From positions 47,523,010-47,587,009 of the forward strand of contig NC_057925.1 of assembly GCF_018873765.1 (NCBI RefSeq): a stretch of 64,000 bases of DNA. The letters are read 5' to 3'. The notes under the pieces are model-generated. The model was not told where the DNA came from. It was given only the letters and a program-made list of their open reading frames with translations, and searched no databases. The position numbers and the translations under genes are program-made. Origin of the DNA: Telopea speciosissima (taxonomy: Eukaryota; Streptophyta; Magnoliopsida; Proteales; Proteaceae). Below, piece by piece: positions 46,840-60,118 of this stretch (its first letter is position 1; every line of letters starts with the position of its first letter).

Positions 46840-48192
46840 TTCTTTCTCTCTGTTGTCTCCTTCACGCATGTACCGAAAACTCAGGTTGCCAAAGCTGTCG
46901 AACGGCTTCTCGAGAAGGTTTTCTCTTTTTATGTAGAAATGAGGTAATGATCGTACGTAGAGTATGGATAATATGGTTATGGGAGCGTGAGGTATATACA
47001 CTAAGGTTCTGTTTGGTATGAATTCTGATTTTGGATCTAGGACGTATTCTAAAGATGCGAAATAGAGAAAAAATTGAGTCTCAAAATACGTTCTAAACTC
47101 AGAATCTATTTCAAGAATGCGTATCAAATACAACGAAAGCCTTCCCCAAAAAAAAAGTGGGCTCACTCAAGCAAGTGTATCAGTTTTTAGAGTTTTATCC
47201 CCGTTTGCACCAACTTGTTTTCACTATGTATGTATGTATGGATATATATGTTGCTACTTTTTTTTTGTGGCAGTATGTACAGGGTTGTAAGTATCGACCA
47301 ATATGTATCGATATTGCTAGAGACTGAAAAAAAATTTGCTACGACACTTGTAGTAGGAATGTTCCTACTACAAAGCTAGCAGCCAAGGAAATAGAATAAT
47401 TCACTTCCCCTTTGGGTTCACAAATACCCTCCTAGGTTTTAGTATTTTATAAAATATTCTTAAGATCCCATTTCCTTGGCTGCCAGCCTTGTAGGTATAA
47501 CTGTAGCAGCAAAATTTCGTCCCTAGAGACCAATAGTGACGCAGATTGATTGTATCAACCAAAAGTATATTTTTTTAATTTAACAATAGCTTTCTGATCT
47601 CGTATCGATCCCATACAGTCGATCCGTATTGCTATCGCATCGATATCAGCATTGACTGACCTGATACTTGATATTGTATTTTATAACCTTGAGTACGTAT
47701 GTTACTAAACCCAGGTGGGTTATTAGAATTTAGATATTAATAGTGTATGGGCACACTCATGTATGCTCAAAACCTGGGTGGAATTGATTTTTCTTGAATA
47801 CATGATTTTGGGGGGTAGGATTGGCGACAAAACAGAATCAGTTCAATCATTCGATTCTGATTCCTCAAACCATCATGACATGAATGAACAAATATTATAC
47901 ATATGGTGGAAGCCAACAATTCAGTGGATTCACCTGATCATCATAAAATCTAAAACTTCTTATCACTGAACATACACATTCAGAGAGAGCTAGTATACAT
48001 CATCTGTAATCCTTATTCAGAGTCTGAAACAATTCTAAGAAATGCAAATACCACCACACTGATGGCTGAACCAACCAAGTCATATATGCCTGGAGACCCA
48101 AGTAGGGTCCCTGCCATTGCATGATGTTCCAGTCCTTTTCCTACCCATTGAAGTGCTTGTTATGCTCGCCCTTCCAGTCACACCACCAAACT
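46840..48192. other. Intergenic region between PRAT and KIN-12 genes
   Basis: It should contain the PRAT promoter (next to 46840) and the KIN-12 3' end (next to 48192). The only structure seen is the inverted-repeat element at 47279-47692. No gene is recognised. Confidence 0.5.
47279..47692. mobile_element. TATCG-rich inverted-repeat element (MITE-like)
   Basis: Ends AGGGTTGTAAGTATCG (47281) and GTATTTTATAACCTTG (47675) form an imperfect inverted repeat. The interior is rich in ATCGATA-type motifs, like the element at 5382-6040. Confidence 0.45.
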
Positions 48193-51100
48193 TTACAGTA
48201 GTTCTCTGTGGTCTTGATATATTGATCCAAATTCAGCTCTCCATGCTTGATCATCATTTGGAAGTGCTGCTGTGAAGCTGTTGTCTGTTATGTCAGAATC
48301 CTGATGGTATAGTGGCCGTAGGGCAGATTCTGGCAACCGGCTCTCTCCAAGATACTGTTTCATTGTCACCATCTCCATCTTGTGCTTTCTCTTCAGTTTC
48401 TCCATTTGCTTCTTCAACTTCTCGATCTCTTGTTGAGCTATTGTGCAGTTCTCCTGCACCAATGAAAAAGCCATGTTTCACACTTGTTAGTTCAAAACCT
48501 CAGTAAAATTTAATCAAGAAATGGGATTTCATAAAAGTAAGTTATATATCCAACTTACTTCTGCAACTGATGCAGCTTCCTCTGCCTCTTTCAGCCTCAC
48601 AAGGAGTTCCCCGGCCGCATGAACCGCTTCTGCAGTGTCTTTAAGTTGAATTCTAAGACTTCTGTTCTCTTTCTTCAAGTGTTCCCTTTCTCTTTCTCTC
48701 TCTACTCTCAAGGTTGATAGCTCTGCAGCAAGGGATTTGACAAAACGGGATCCATTACACTTGCGTCCTGCCTTTGCAGCTGCCTTTTTCACCTCAGCAA
48801 TCCCTTCCATGATCTTCCTGTGTTTATCAAATAAGTCATTATACTTCTCTTGCAGCTCTACATAGTGTTCAATAATCCTAGCATGGCCAAGGACGGCCCT
48901 GTTTATTGCATCATCCAACTCCAATGTGCATTTCTTCTCCAGTCTCAACTCTGCCTCCACCTTCTCTGCATGTTGACGGTTTAATTCAAGGTTGATTCTC
49001 AATTCATCACTAAAGCAAATCCACTCACTTTCCATCTCTGTCCACCTTAGTCTTTCCTTCTCAATTTCTTCCTCACTCTTATCACGGGTATCTACACTTC
49101 TTCTCATATGTATGGATCCTGACAATGAATGATAGCTCATCTGTTTCTCAATGGACTCATTTGAAGTAGCTGCATCCATATAAGACTGCAACTTGCTCTG
49201 CAAAATTTGAATTTCCTTCAGAAGCACTTCCCTCTCACTTGTGTCAAAGGTTGTATTTCTGTACTCAGGATCCAACACTTCCTGGAGGTGCAAATATCAG
49301 CAATTACAACTTACGAATCCAGGACTATTGAAATATATCTAAGGCACTCACCTATCTTTTAAATTGGCAAGATGGGCAACAAATTAAAAATATTTGTGGG
49401 GGCTCGCATCCAAAATTTTATGTTTCCTTATTGTGACCATCGAACCTACTTGTATCTTTTGGAATATTGGACCACACTTTTCAACTTCACAATACTTCCT
49501 CCCAACACCGCCCCCCCCCCCCGGGCAGGAAAGAAACAAAAAATAAAACTGTACAATATTATGTTATCAATCCAATTGCATCAGTCCTCCATTAGTTGTT
49601 ACTATCCCACTGCGTTAGTATTATCTTACAAAAGCTTCTATGGACATTCCTTGCACAGATATAATATGTATTGCTGCACTACCAGGTATCCTGTTTCTCA
49701 GAAGAAAGAAAATGCTGAAGAGTCTTACCTTGCTTTTATCTTCTAATGATGAGTTCGCAGTTCTGAGTTCCTCAATTGGTAAATCTCCATTTGCCAAAGC
49801 TTTAATCTGACAAGTTTTAATCTCCTGACTTTGTTGTGGAATGGAATTGTTATCTCTCTCCTGTCTGTATTGCTCAACCTGCATAATTTTTCACTATCAC
49901 GAAATATGCAAAACCTGATGTATGAATGAAACCGCAGGTTGTGGTGGATGAGAGTTTCTCACCAGGTAATTTAGCTGCTCAATTTTAGCTGTTTGTTCTG
50001 CACAAAGACTTACAAGATCCTTCTCTCTTGTTTTGGCTTCTTCCAAAAGCTTTTCAGCATCCTGACAAAGTTCAAAAGCGTCAACACCTGCATAATAATC
50101 CCCCCCCATCCCCAAGTCTCTCTCTCTCTCTCTCTCTCTCTCCAATGTGAAGTTAGTTACCTTAGGCACTTGGACTGTCAACCTCTCAGGAGGCCCAGTA
50201 ATACACAGGTTGAAGCTATCCTGGACTTGACTAGATCCACTAAATCCCATTCTTTTACAGCAAGATGTACACAGCAAAGAAGAATTATTTTGTGCTTCTG
50301 GTTTTTGCAATTCTGGTAATGTTTGGACACCAGCATCAGCTTTTTCTACTGCTGGAAATGGCTTCGGTGACAAATGTTCAAAGGACAAGGCAACTGAAGA
50401 TTTATTTGATGTTGAATTTCTCTGATGATAGTCAATAATCTGCAATCCCCTGTGAAGGCTAGCAGCCAAGGACTCTGTGGGGCCTGCGAATATTTTGCTT
50501 GACCGCAAAGAGGAGTGATTATGATCACTTACTTTAAGTGACTGTCTTAGGACCTCTGGGTTGAACGTAGAATTCTCTGGGCCACGATTCTGACCGGTTA
50601 AAAGTTTTGATGAGGCGGGTATGCTTTTCTTTAAGGTGCCTGCAATTTTTGGTGACTCAGAAAAGGCTGGGCCTTCGAGGACTGGAGACCATTGGCATGG
50701 TCTGATTGATAGGCTGCTTCTGATTGCAGAGTCAGTGGTACTAGCAGTGTCCGGGCAAGCAAGAAAGTTCTCCATATTCCCATCATTTTCATGAGAAGGT
50801 AGTTCAATCTTAGACTTTCTCAAATGGGTTTCATCAATTTTTCTTTCTTCTGGCAATCTGTGCATATCAAGTTCAGTGGAAACATCAGGCTCAAAACTTT
50901 CCTCCAAGGAAGATGACTGGATGCCATCTTTGTCGTCAGGTAGCTCTTTTGAGTTGTTACTGCAGGAACTATGCACATTGTCCAGCTGGTCTCTAAGTTC
51001 TCTCACATCCTTCTCATCAACATTTATATCTTCCTCAATATCATTATCTATGGGGAGTAAGACCAAAGAACGATTGAGACTTAACCTGAGCTGGTGCAAG

Positions 51101-54100
51101 CTATCACGTGCATTTCTTCCTTTAAAATATCCATTCTTTGTCCCAACTGAGCAGTATACGTCTGACTTTGTTTTTATAAGTTCTTCCTGTAACAAGGTAC
51201 ACAGCTTAGTATATAATTTCATGTTGAACACTAAACCCTAATTGATAATTTACACGTGTCAATCCCGTGAAGACAATACCTTCAATTGACGTATCTGATC
51301 ACTCAAATCATTAACATCATCCTCCGTTATTTCATTTATCACTGGGATATTTTGAATTGCTTTTGCTCGCTGTCCAAACCTTAATGTGCTCAGGGTTTCA
51401 ACCCTGTATCTGTTTCAGCAAGGATGACCATTTCAAGCAAATTAATGAAAGGAGGAAAAGGAAAAAACCAAGCTTCACCCTAGCACAAACAATAATCCCC
51501 CCCCCCATCCCACACAACACACACACACGCACAAAAAAAAAACAGTACCATACTGGGGACCTTGTTTGTAAACTGCCCTTAATTCATCAAATTGACTGAA
51601 AAATACTGCTCCCTCCCTCCCCCCACCCTAACAACCACCAAAAAGGGGGAGGGGGGGGGAATAAAAGAAAAAGAAAATAAAAAATCTATGGTCTATTCTG
51701 AGTCTCTGACTAACCTGTCATCTGGAGAAATGGTACATATGACTGTGAGTTTGGCATTGCCACCAAGTGATTCCCTTAGTAAGTGTGTTAAACAGGAATT
51801 TCCATATGGGATATTTTCAGATTTTCTTGACTGATCACCTTCTGCAAGAATATTCACCAAGTTCCTGCACTAGGAAAAAAACCAATCAGTCCCATCTACA
51901 TTGCGGTTAAAACAAAAATATGTACTAGCCACTCATAACGGAAACAAATAAAGAACTAAAACACAAGCTCCATTTTTTACTCTCAAGTTACAAGTGCAGT
52001 TTGCAAAATTATATCAATAAAGATTTAACATAATGGAAGGATGGGTGTCAGTAATAGGTCTAAACCATGACATTATAATCAAAATATCATATCGCATTTA
52101 TATCATAAACATTCTCATAATTATTAATCCACCAACATCAGTTATACTGCATATGCCAAGGACATTTCCAGGCAAAAATCTCCCAAAGCATCAAGTCAGC
52201 AACATTATAGGACACTTTCTAGATGATCTGGATCTGGTACTGTTCTTGTCAAATTTATAATGCTCCAGATGCCTCAATTATCTAAAGAGAACTTATTCAA
52301 AAATAACTCAGCAGAACATTTTTGCAGAAACTAAAACCTATAACGATGCAGAAACAAATGGAAATAGCAAACAAGCAATCACACAACGCAAGGACTTACG
52401 TGGTTCGGCAAGATTGCCTTTGTTGGTGAGATGAGAACTACTTTATTAACAATAGAGAATAGGGATTGTTGTACACACAGTGCATGTGCTATTGTCATTT
52501 TTGTCAACACAGTGCATAGGCTGAGTCAACAGTGCAGAGTACAGAGAGGTGGAGGTAGTGTACTGATGTGGAAGGGCATCTACAGTGATGAGGCAGGGCA
52601 TCACATGTGCTCAGACAAATGGCAACATGACATGACAGCACAGTCAACAGGTGCACTGATATGGCAGCACACAGTACAGTGTCAGTGTAGTGTTAGTGAC
52701 AGAGCAGATGACATGGCAGCATCACAGTGACCAGCAGTGTCAATGGACAAGGTGCAGTGAGTTGGCAGTACAGGTGTGTACAGTGATTTGGAAACATTGG
52801 ATGTGACTCACAGTGTATCTTAGATTACGGCAATGCCGCACAGGTGATGTGGCAGTGTACACAAGTGTCAGATAGTGACTGGGCAGGTCAGACAATGGAA
52901 ACTGGACTTATGGCAGTTTGACAGAGTTATTTGAGGTATCCAGGCACATGTGGCAGCACTAGTCATTGTATTATAATGTTATTCAGTCATTGGCAGCATG
53001 TGAAGGATTAATGGGCTTTGAATGGAAAATTCATATGTCCGTGCTGATGTGTCAACTTTGGCACCAATTTGGACAGGCCAAGTGGCAGATTTGGGAAGAG
53101 CACTTAACTAGAAAGTTGTAGTGTGTCAAATCATCTTTCAAACGCAATTGGAATCGCTTCGATCCAAATTAGTATGAGGGAGTTGTACAGAATTCTACAC
53201 AAATGATCGGGAATGGGGCAAACCTGAAGAGTTTGGAGATTTTTGGTGACCTCTCTCCAAGCCAATTTTTACTGCAATTACAAATGATTCCAGTAGCATG
53301 TTTATGTTGCTTTCCAAGAAAATTTGAATCATCCGATACCGAAATGGAAAGTTATGGGTTGTTCTTCAGGCAGGGCACTTATGATTCAAGATGCAGTTTC
53401 TGTACATGCATCAATTCAAGCTCTATTTTGGGATCCATGCAATCATAGTTGTCAAGGCGTCTAGGGGGATTTTTTGGGGTCTAGGCAGTTGTCGCATTAG
53501 AGATATCAAACGCCTTGACCCTTATTTATGCCAAATATCATTTAAGTAAATGTTTTTACTTAAAAAATTATTCATTAATAAAAAAATATCCCCTATTTGA
53601 ATACAATAAAAATAGTTAAAAAATAAAATTCCAAAAAGATAAAAAGTTAACCCCCTTGGTTTAAGAACAAAAAAAAGTTAACCCCCTGGTTTAAGAACAA
53701 AAACTAGATTTTCCACAGTAGGTGAAATTTTCAACTTTCTGATGCTGGGTTTTTTTCTCAAATCTAAAAATTCCATAAATCTTAATATGGTTAAACGTTG
53801 CTAAAAACCAAAAGAATGGTAGAATATTCATTTGTTTTGATTTCGAAAAAATATTTTCATTCAGAGTGATTTAGATAGCATTCGCGCATACCAAATAAGG
53901 TTTGACCGGAACATAACTCCTTCAATATAAATCAGATTTAAGCAATCTGTGCATGCTCTAACTAATACAAAAAGTCTCATGAAAAAAATAAAATCATTTG
54001 ACCAGCCAAACTTCTTAGAGAATAAGAACATTTCTCTAAATCGAGAGCAGTTTAATTACTTATAAATAAGATCATATTCTAAGAACAGTATAAACCAAAT

Positions 54101-57100
54101 GTGAGACTATGTATACCATGACAATGATCAATTCTAAGAGTAGTATAAACCAACTGTATGCTTTGATTGTTTCAAACTTCCAATAGCTTGCTTCTTCAGT
54201 TCTTTTGTCTTCTAGTTCTATGTTGATTTTTGATGACTTGATGTGGCATAATATTGATTTTTGATGACGATGTGACTTAATGTTGATTTTTTATGACTTG
54301 ATATGGTTTAACGTTGATTTGTGATGACTTTGATGTGGCTTAATATTAATTTTTGATGGTTTAAGGTATCTATTGTAACATACTAAATAACGTTAGAAAA
54401 GAGGGGACACTTGGGCACCTTGGTTGCCTAGGCGCTTAGGCACCCCCACCGCCTTGGGTTGCTTTGCTGCCTTGACAACTATGCATGCAATTGATTCTAG
54501 ATTGATGGTGTAAACATGAAAGTTGTAGGACTTTGAGTCACCTTTCATGTCGAAAAAGAAGAAACTCAATCAGAAGATCAGACAAGAGAGTTATGATTTG
54601 ATCTTCAGGCATGGCGCATATGTGTCAGGAAGGAGTCTCAACATATGAGTCATATTCAAGATCAAGTTTGAGATACTTGCACTAAACCTGAGTTGAAGGT
54701 GTCTTCATGAAAGTTGCAGCCCTTCGAGTGAGTCATAGTTTGGATGAGGATGATATGACCATTTCTGTGGAGGATACTCATTCTGTGATACTTCTGCTAT
54801 GGTCGATCATCCGTTTGGGAGCTCTTATGTTTCGGTTAACACATGACATTTTCGGTTCATCTGACTTTGAATCGATTTTTTAGCATATTCTGGGTAGAAT
54901 TGATGAAGGTTATTTTTGTGGAAGTTGTCGCATTTTGAGTCTTCTTTCAAATGCAACAAGAATCAACCTAATCGGAGTTATAGAAAGGGAGTTATGGCTT
55001 CTGGACTGAGGAAAGGTCAGTCTACTAGGCTTGCAATTGGTCTTAACCGGGTATGTGGACCATGCACGGGATTGGGGCTTTTGTTGAGCTTCTTAAGTGA
55101 CTTTTAGGGCTCATTTTTCACATCTCTTTAACAACAAAAGGTAGAAAATCCCTAGAAGAGAAGGGAGGAGTTATTGATGGTGCATTGAATCATCTCCAAA
55201 CACCATTCTTGGTTTCTTTAAAGCTCCATTGAGAACTTGAAAGGTTGGTGAGCATTGATGAAGATTTGAGAGGGTTTTAACTTGTGTATTGCATTGAATC
55301 CATCCCATCCCAACTACCCTTCCAAGGGCATTGAAGCCATTCATCATCCATTCCACGAGTTGCTTGTGATATTTTGAGCTTATGGGAATGTATGTGAGCT
55401 ATAGTTGATAGTTTGAAGGTTTTTGCAAGGCTTGAAAAAGAAAGTGAAGAAAGGAAAGAAGAGTAAATTGGGAATTTCCATTGTGCAATTGGCCATTCCA
55501 CCACTCAAGCTTGATTGCTTCAAGCTCTATTGAAGACAAATATTTTGTGTTATGCTTTGTTGAAAACATAGAAGGGGCTATACAAGAAGGAAGGGAAAAA
55601 GTATGAGAGTAAATAAGCTTATGCCATGTGCCATGTTGTGGAAATTGAAGGTGAGCATCCTTAGAGTTTGAATCTTGCATCAGAGTTGTCTGCGCACCGG
55701 TCGAGCACTCCAAGTTTGGGGATTACATTGAGGAAGGTAATCCATTAGTAAACCCTATCTTATGTACTTGATTTGTAGGCTAAATGCTTGTCTAAAAGGT
55801 CAATGTACATGTTGTAGTATTGAGGGTTTGTAATATTGTGCTACAATGTAAGGTATTATTATAAGCCCATTTTTGTATTGGGTATTCAGTGGGTGTTGGG
55901 TACTCTTCGGGGGTAACAACCTTACCTTTGAGTATTAAGGGTTGTAGCAGGAGAGGGTGCTCCTGAGTCATAGTTGATACTGAAACATCGTTGGGGTTTA
56001 CAGTCCTCTTCAATGATTATTACTGGCCGAAGTAGGTATGTAGGATTTGGACTATGGTTGCAGTCAAAACCGAGTGTTGAGTAAATGTTGAGCCCAGTGG
56101 GGCATTACTCCTGGGATGAAGGAAACTTGTCAAACCTCGAATTTCTTGTGTTGTGAATATACATACATGTGATTATAGTGTATATGAAGTGCTTTTGCTG
56201 TAGGATGGGTGTTCACACCGAGTAGAACTTGCCACAAGAATAGTATGTCTGCCTGTGGTTGAGAGGAAAAGTGTGTCACACGACAGTGTGTTTATGATTA
56301 TAATAGCATATGTGGAAGACTGGTAAACTTGGGACTGCCCCAGCCAATAAATGCCAGTAGTGCTAGTACCAACAAGTCATCTCTAGGCAGCTTTATCAAT
56401 GTGGTATATGCCTAAGACAAGAAACAGTGTCAGTGCCAAGTGGTGCCTACATCAGTGGGGTAAACTGTCAATGTTTGAGGAGAGCCAAGAGGGAGTGCCA
56501 AGTGAGGGATCCATAATGGATGCATTGGAAAAGTGGTAGGAGATAAAATTGGAAAAACTTTATAGACCCTGATTCACCCCCCCCTCAGTGTCAACCTGGG
56601 AACAACAGGGTTATAGCCACTCATTCACCCTCACTCTCAATGTCAACTTGGGAACAACAGGGTTATAGCTACTCATTGTCACACTTCTCTTATTTAGAGA
56701 ATCGCGTTGCTACAAATTCATAGAGAAACATATATAGGTACAATTTAATGAAAATACCCATATAACCCTAAGCCTCTTATCCTCACACCTCTCATTTTAA
56801 GAGAATTACACCGGTAAAAATTCATAGTGAAACATATATAGGTACAATTTACCAAAAATACCCATATAATCCTAAAAACTTTCCTCTCGGCCCAATTCAT
56901 CAAGGGCCCAATAAAGAAGATAATACGCAGAGAGGGCCAATTCCTCCAAGCCCCAGGGTTTTTAACAGCTCTTCGGTATAAGCCCACAAACCCATGAGAC
57001 AAACATAAAAGATATTGTTGCCCCAACGTATTTTAACCTTATACAAGATAATGACAGCTTGATGTGATAACTAGTGACTATTAAATATTAATGGACATGG

Positions 57101-59290
57101 AAATGGAGCCATACCCAAGCTGTGACAGAGACTTCTTTACATTTTTGCCTTCCTTTACATACTGTCTACCTGCATCATCAAGTTTATTTCTTTCTGATCC
57201 AGCAAGATCAATTAGGCTGATTCTACTTGTCTTTGAGCTACCGAAGCATTTTGATGAGGTACCCTGTGGCAATTTTGCATAATGTTTTTTCGTAAAAATC
57301 GTATGAAACTAGAATGGAAATGAATGGGAGGACTACAATAATTCAACAACTAGATTTCTTGTAATACTTATGACTTTGCAAACACAGCCACATGAATTCT
57401 ACACAGGGCTGTCTTTGTCGATTATTGAGTGTAATACATGGCCAACAACATAGCATAACTCACACATACCTTACTCCAAGATTCGATGATGCAAGTGAAT
57501 ATAATATGAGATCGAGAGCTCTTGGAATTTATACTCGTTGCACCAACCTTTCTGTTCGAAAGTCCCTGCATCATATGTAAACATTGAAATTAACAATAGT
57601 GACCACGCAAAAAATTGCATAGGAATACAGTTCCAAAAAAGAAAATCTCAACAAATTAAATTTGAAGTTACAAAGCACCAAAAAAAGGGAGAAAAACTAA
57701 TAGTTTTACAGATGATGCATTTGGAAGGGAACCAAAACAATGAAGGTTGAAGCATGGTTATTCCATACCTTAATCAGTATTTGTGTTACATCCTCATAGT
57801 TGGTCACATACTCCTCAGTCAAATGCTCAATATAGAAACCATTCTTGGCGTCATCTCCTATCTGATCCAAATAGAACAAACCGATTTAACCATGAAATCT
57901 TTGATCCAACAGAATTCCCAAGAATTGAAGATATTAAGAACAAAATGAACACAAAACAGAAGTACACCTCAAGGTTCCGTTGTGTTGGATCAAGTAAATC
58001 CCCGATCTGTTCATTGTATATCTGCAGCCAGAAAAATGCCATAAATAGAACCGTATGAAGCTGAAAAGCTAGTTAATTATAAGTTATATGATAGTAATAA
58101 AAAATACCTCAAGAAAAGAACAACGACATTGGTAATTCATCTGCTTATCTTGAGAATTCTCCTGCTCCTAAATGACAATCAAAAAATAAATATGAACCCG
58201 CCTTCGCAATTCTTTTTTTTTTTTTTTTTTTGGGTGAGACAATGAGAAGGGAAAAGAGGGTTGCACTAACTGTCTGAATTTCAGAGAACAGCATCTGAAA
58301 AACTCTAGGGACAATGCCCTGGTGACTAGTACAGGAATGACCTTCAACCATGGCACCTGGTGGACCCCACATGGTGTAAGTCTTTCCGCTTCCCGTCTAA
58401 TGAGAAATCAAGAGAAATTGTCCAATGAAAAATCAATGATGTTAAAACCATTGAAGATGGAGAAATTTTTGGGGGTAGAAAGGACGGCAGAGGAAAAGTA
58501 AATTGGTGAGTACCTGACCGTAGGACAAAATAGAAGTGTTGAAACCTGCCAGTGAATCTTTAACTAGCTGCACACCTACTAACTTAAAAATGTCTTCCTG
58601 AGCAAAGTAAAAGAATGAACAGTTCAATTACCCTAATTTTCTTTAATTTAAACATAAAATATGAAAACAAAATTAGTACACAAACGAGAATGAAAAATGC
58701 TGAGTTCTGAACCTGGGAAGAACTTGGATCCACGACGGAACCAAAATTAAACAATCGGTCTCCCACTGATAATGAATTAGAAGAAACCCTCCGAACAGTC
58801 AGAGTTTCCTGCTTATCATGCCCAATATCTGGTTTGATCCTAACCAAAACCTAGAAAAGAGCTCACAATGAATAATTTGAAATTAAAATTCAAACATGAA
58901 GAGTGGGGTGGGGGCGGAACTTGAGTGTTTTATAATTTGAATTTTCTGTTGAACTGAAGAAAAAGGGAGAAAAATCCAGGATACCTTAACTGCCGGATCA
59001 GAAGAAACTCGTGGTGCTTCTTCTTGAACTCCAGTTTGAGAGCTCTCTTTCCGGAAATTTACCCATTTTGACAGTGATTTATTGGCAACCACAGGTGAGG
59101 CAGGGCCAGTATTGATCTGTTGGACATTGGGTTCTGGTGGTGGAGCGTTTTCTCTTCCGGATTTTGACTTGGAAAAGTTGGACTTCATCTTCTGCTTGTA
59201 AGAGGCGGATCTAGGAAAAAGGTTACGGATCGGTTGGGTTGAAATGCTTCCCAAGAATTGGTTTTCTCCATTCTCTGTGTCCCGTCTCAT
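48193..59290 (-). CDS. KIN-12-class kinesin motor protein
   Basis: Sixteen exons on the minus strand, all frame-consistent GT-AG: 58985-59290, 58713-58850, 58514-58597, 58271-58396, 58108-58167, 57968-58021, 57769-57861, 57470-57565, 57115-57263, 51715-51864, 51280-51409, 50161-51186, 49963-50061, 49729-49878, 48559-49281, 48193-48453; 1214 residues. Start chosen at the first ATG ([11 protein letters not shown]). The motor spans residues ~103-450: P-loop GQTGSGKT 175-182, switch I SSRSH 303-307, switch II DLAGSER 338-344. A long Ser-rich stalk region and charged coiled-coil stretches (exons 13-16) follow, ending near [14 protein letters not shown]. Plant KIN-12 kinesins walk on microtubules and many act at the phragmoplast in cytokinesis. 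Layout and N-terminal ENAPPPEPN suggest the PAKRP1/KIN-12F side of the class; the exact member is unsure. Intron 9 is 5.25 kb of transposon debris. Confidence 0.92.
52263..53435. repeat. Degenerate LTR-like and CAGTG-rich sequence in KIN-12 intron 9
   Basis: ACTTACGTGGTTCGGCAAG (52396) is a sequence often seen at plant copia LTRs. From 52430 to 52960 short CAGTG, GGCAGCA and GTCAACAG motifs recur irregularly. A 99-codon frame across it shows no family features. Confidence 0.4.
53444..54483. mobile_element. Non-autonomous hAT-type element (1040 bp)
   Basis: Terminal inverted repeats CATAGTTGTCAAGGC (53444) and GCCTTGACAACTATG (ending 54483) match over 15 bp. The 8-bp duplication CATGCAAT lies on both sides (53436-53443 and 54484-54491), the hAT signature. 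The interior is AT-rich with no transposase frame. It is inserted in LTR-like sequence inside KIN-12 intron 9. Confidence 0.85.
54492..56573. repeat. Degenerate LTR-retrotransposon sequence in KIN-12 intron 9
   Basis: Units of the type GAAAGTTGTAG, CTTTGAGTC, CTTTCAAA, CAATCGGAG, GAGTTATG recur near 53110, 54515, 54700 and 54915, each ~110-200 bp apart. No gag or pol motif was found through 56570; the remainder is unrecognised. Confidence 0.4.
56574..56875. repeat. Two short tandem duplications near KIN-12 exon 9
   Basis: A ~48-bp unit (AACCTGGGAACAACAGGGTT) is doubled at 56575-56670. A ~100-bp unit containing AACATATATAGGTACAATTT is doubled at about 56690-56875. Both are intronic. Confidence 0.6.
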
Positions 59291-59622
59291 TGTTTCCAAA
59301 TTCTGACAATGAAGCAGATCTGATTGATCGAGCAGAAGAGCAGTGAGTGGGGTGCGTTAGGGAGAGACAGAGAAACAGATATTCAAACGTGTCAAGAGAG
59401 GGAATAGGTGAGAAACGTTTATTTTGTTGTTTAAAGTTCGTGAGAGCCGTTGAGAAATGCGATGTGGCCTGTATGGATTTCCGCCTTTTCGATTCAAGGA
59501 TTTGAATTTTTAGGAGAATTACGTTGAATTGACCAAATTACCCTACTTGTTGAATTCGTTGATTCTCGTTCGAGCCATTCAATTCCCTGTCGACAGTGCT
59601 CTCCAATTCAAAAAATGATACA
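59291..59622 (-). promoter_or_regulatory. Probable KIN-12 promoter and 5' UTR
   Basis: Position only: the 330 bp between the KIN-12 start and a MITE at 59623. No TATA box could be assigned with confidence. Confidence 0.35.
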
Positions 59623-59960
59623 TAGGGGTGCAAGTTTGGCCGTGTCGGCCTGAGCCTGCCCTAGCTCTCCTTGAGTCTGAATAGGGTTTGGGCTGAGATA
59701 CCCTGGCCTTGAGGATGGGTCAAGATTGAAAATTTTTTGCCCTAAATCAGAGCCAGGCTGAACCCGATCTAGCATTGTCTCCTTCTTCTTCCTCCTCTTC
59801 TTCAGATCCAATTAAGGTTAGTCTGGCCTGACCCTAAGGACGGATCAGGATTTTTCAGGTCCTAAGTTAGGACCAGGTTGAGCCTGACCCAGCTAAGGGG
59901 ACTTAGGGTAGGGCTGGGGTTATAAAAAGCTCGGCCCAACCCGACCTTGTTGCAGCCCTA
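59623..59960. mobile_element. Short hAT-like MITE (338 bp) upstream of KIN-12
   Basis: Ends TAGGGGTGCAA and TTGCAGCCCTA form an 11-bp inverted repeat with one mismatch. The flanking octamers ATGATACA (59615-59622) and GTGATACA (59961-59968) match at seven of eight bases. The interior is rich in GGCCTGA/CAGGCC motifs and has no long frame. Confidence 0.7.
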
Positions 59961-59968
59961 GTGATACA

Positions 59969-60118
59969 TATATGGGAAGTTGAATCTCAAAAGAGAGTTT
60001 GGAATGCATTTGGAAGCTTAAAAAGTACATCCAAATTCAAACTTTTTTCTATATGGAAAGTTCTTAGAAAATGACTTCCTTAGCTATCAATTCTCAAAGC
60101 CTTTCTTCATATTGATGA
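59969..60118. other. No feature recognised
   Basis: AT-rich spacer with no repeat or frame that I recognise. Confidence 0.4.

Noticed and set aside
52431..52730. A 99-codon frame in the CAGTG-rich stretch
   Set aside because: A by-product of a strand-biased motif composition inside an intron.
52430..52960. CRISPR-like array
   Set aside because: The repeats are only 5-8 bp and irregular, without uniform spacers, in a plant intron.
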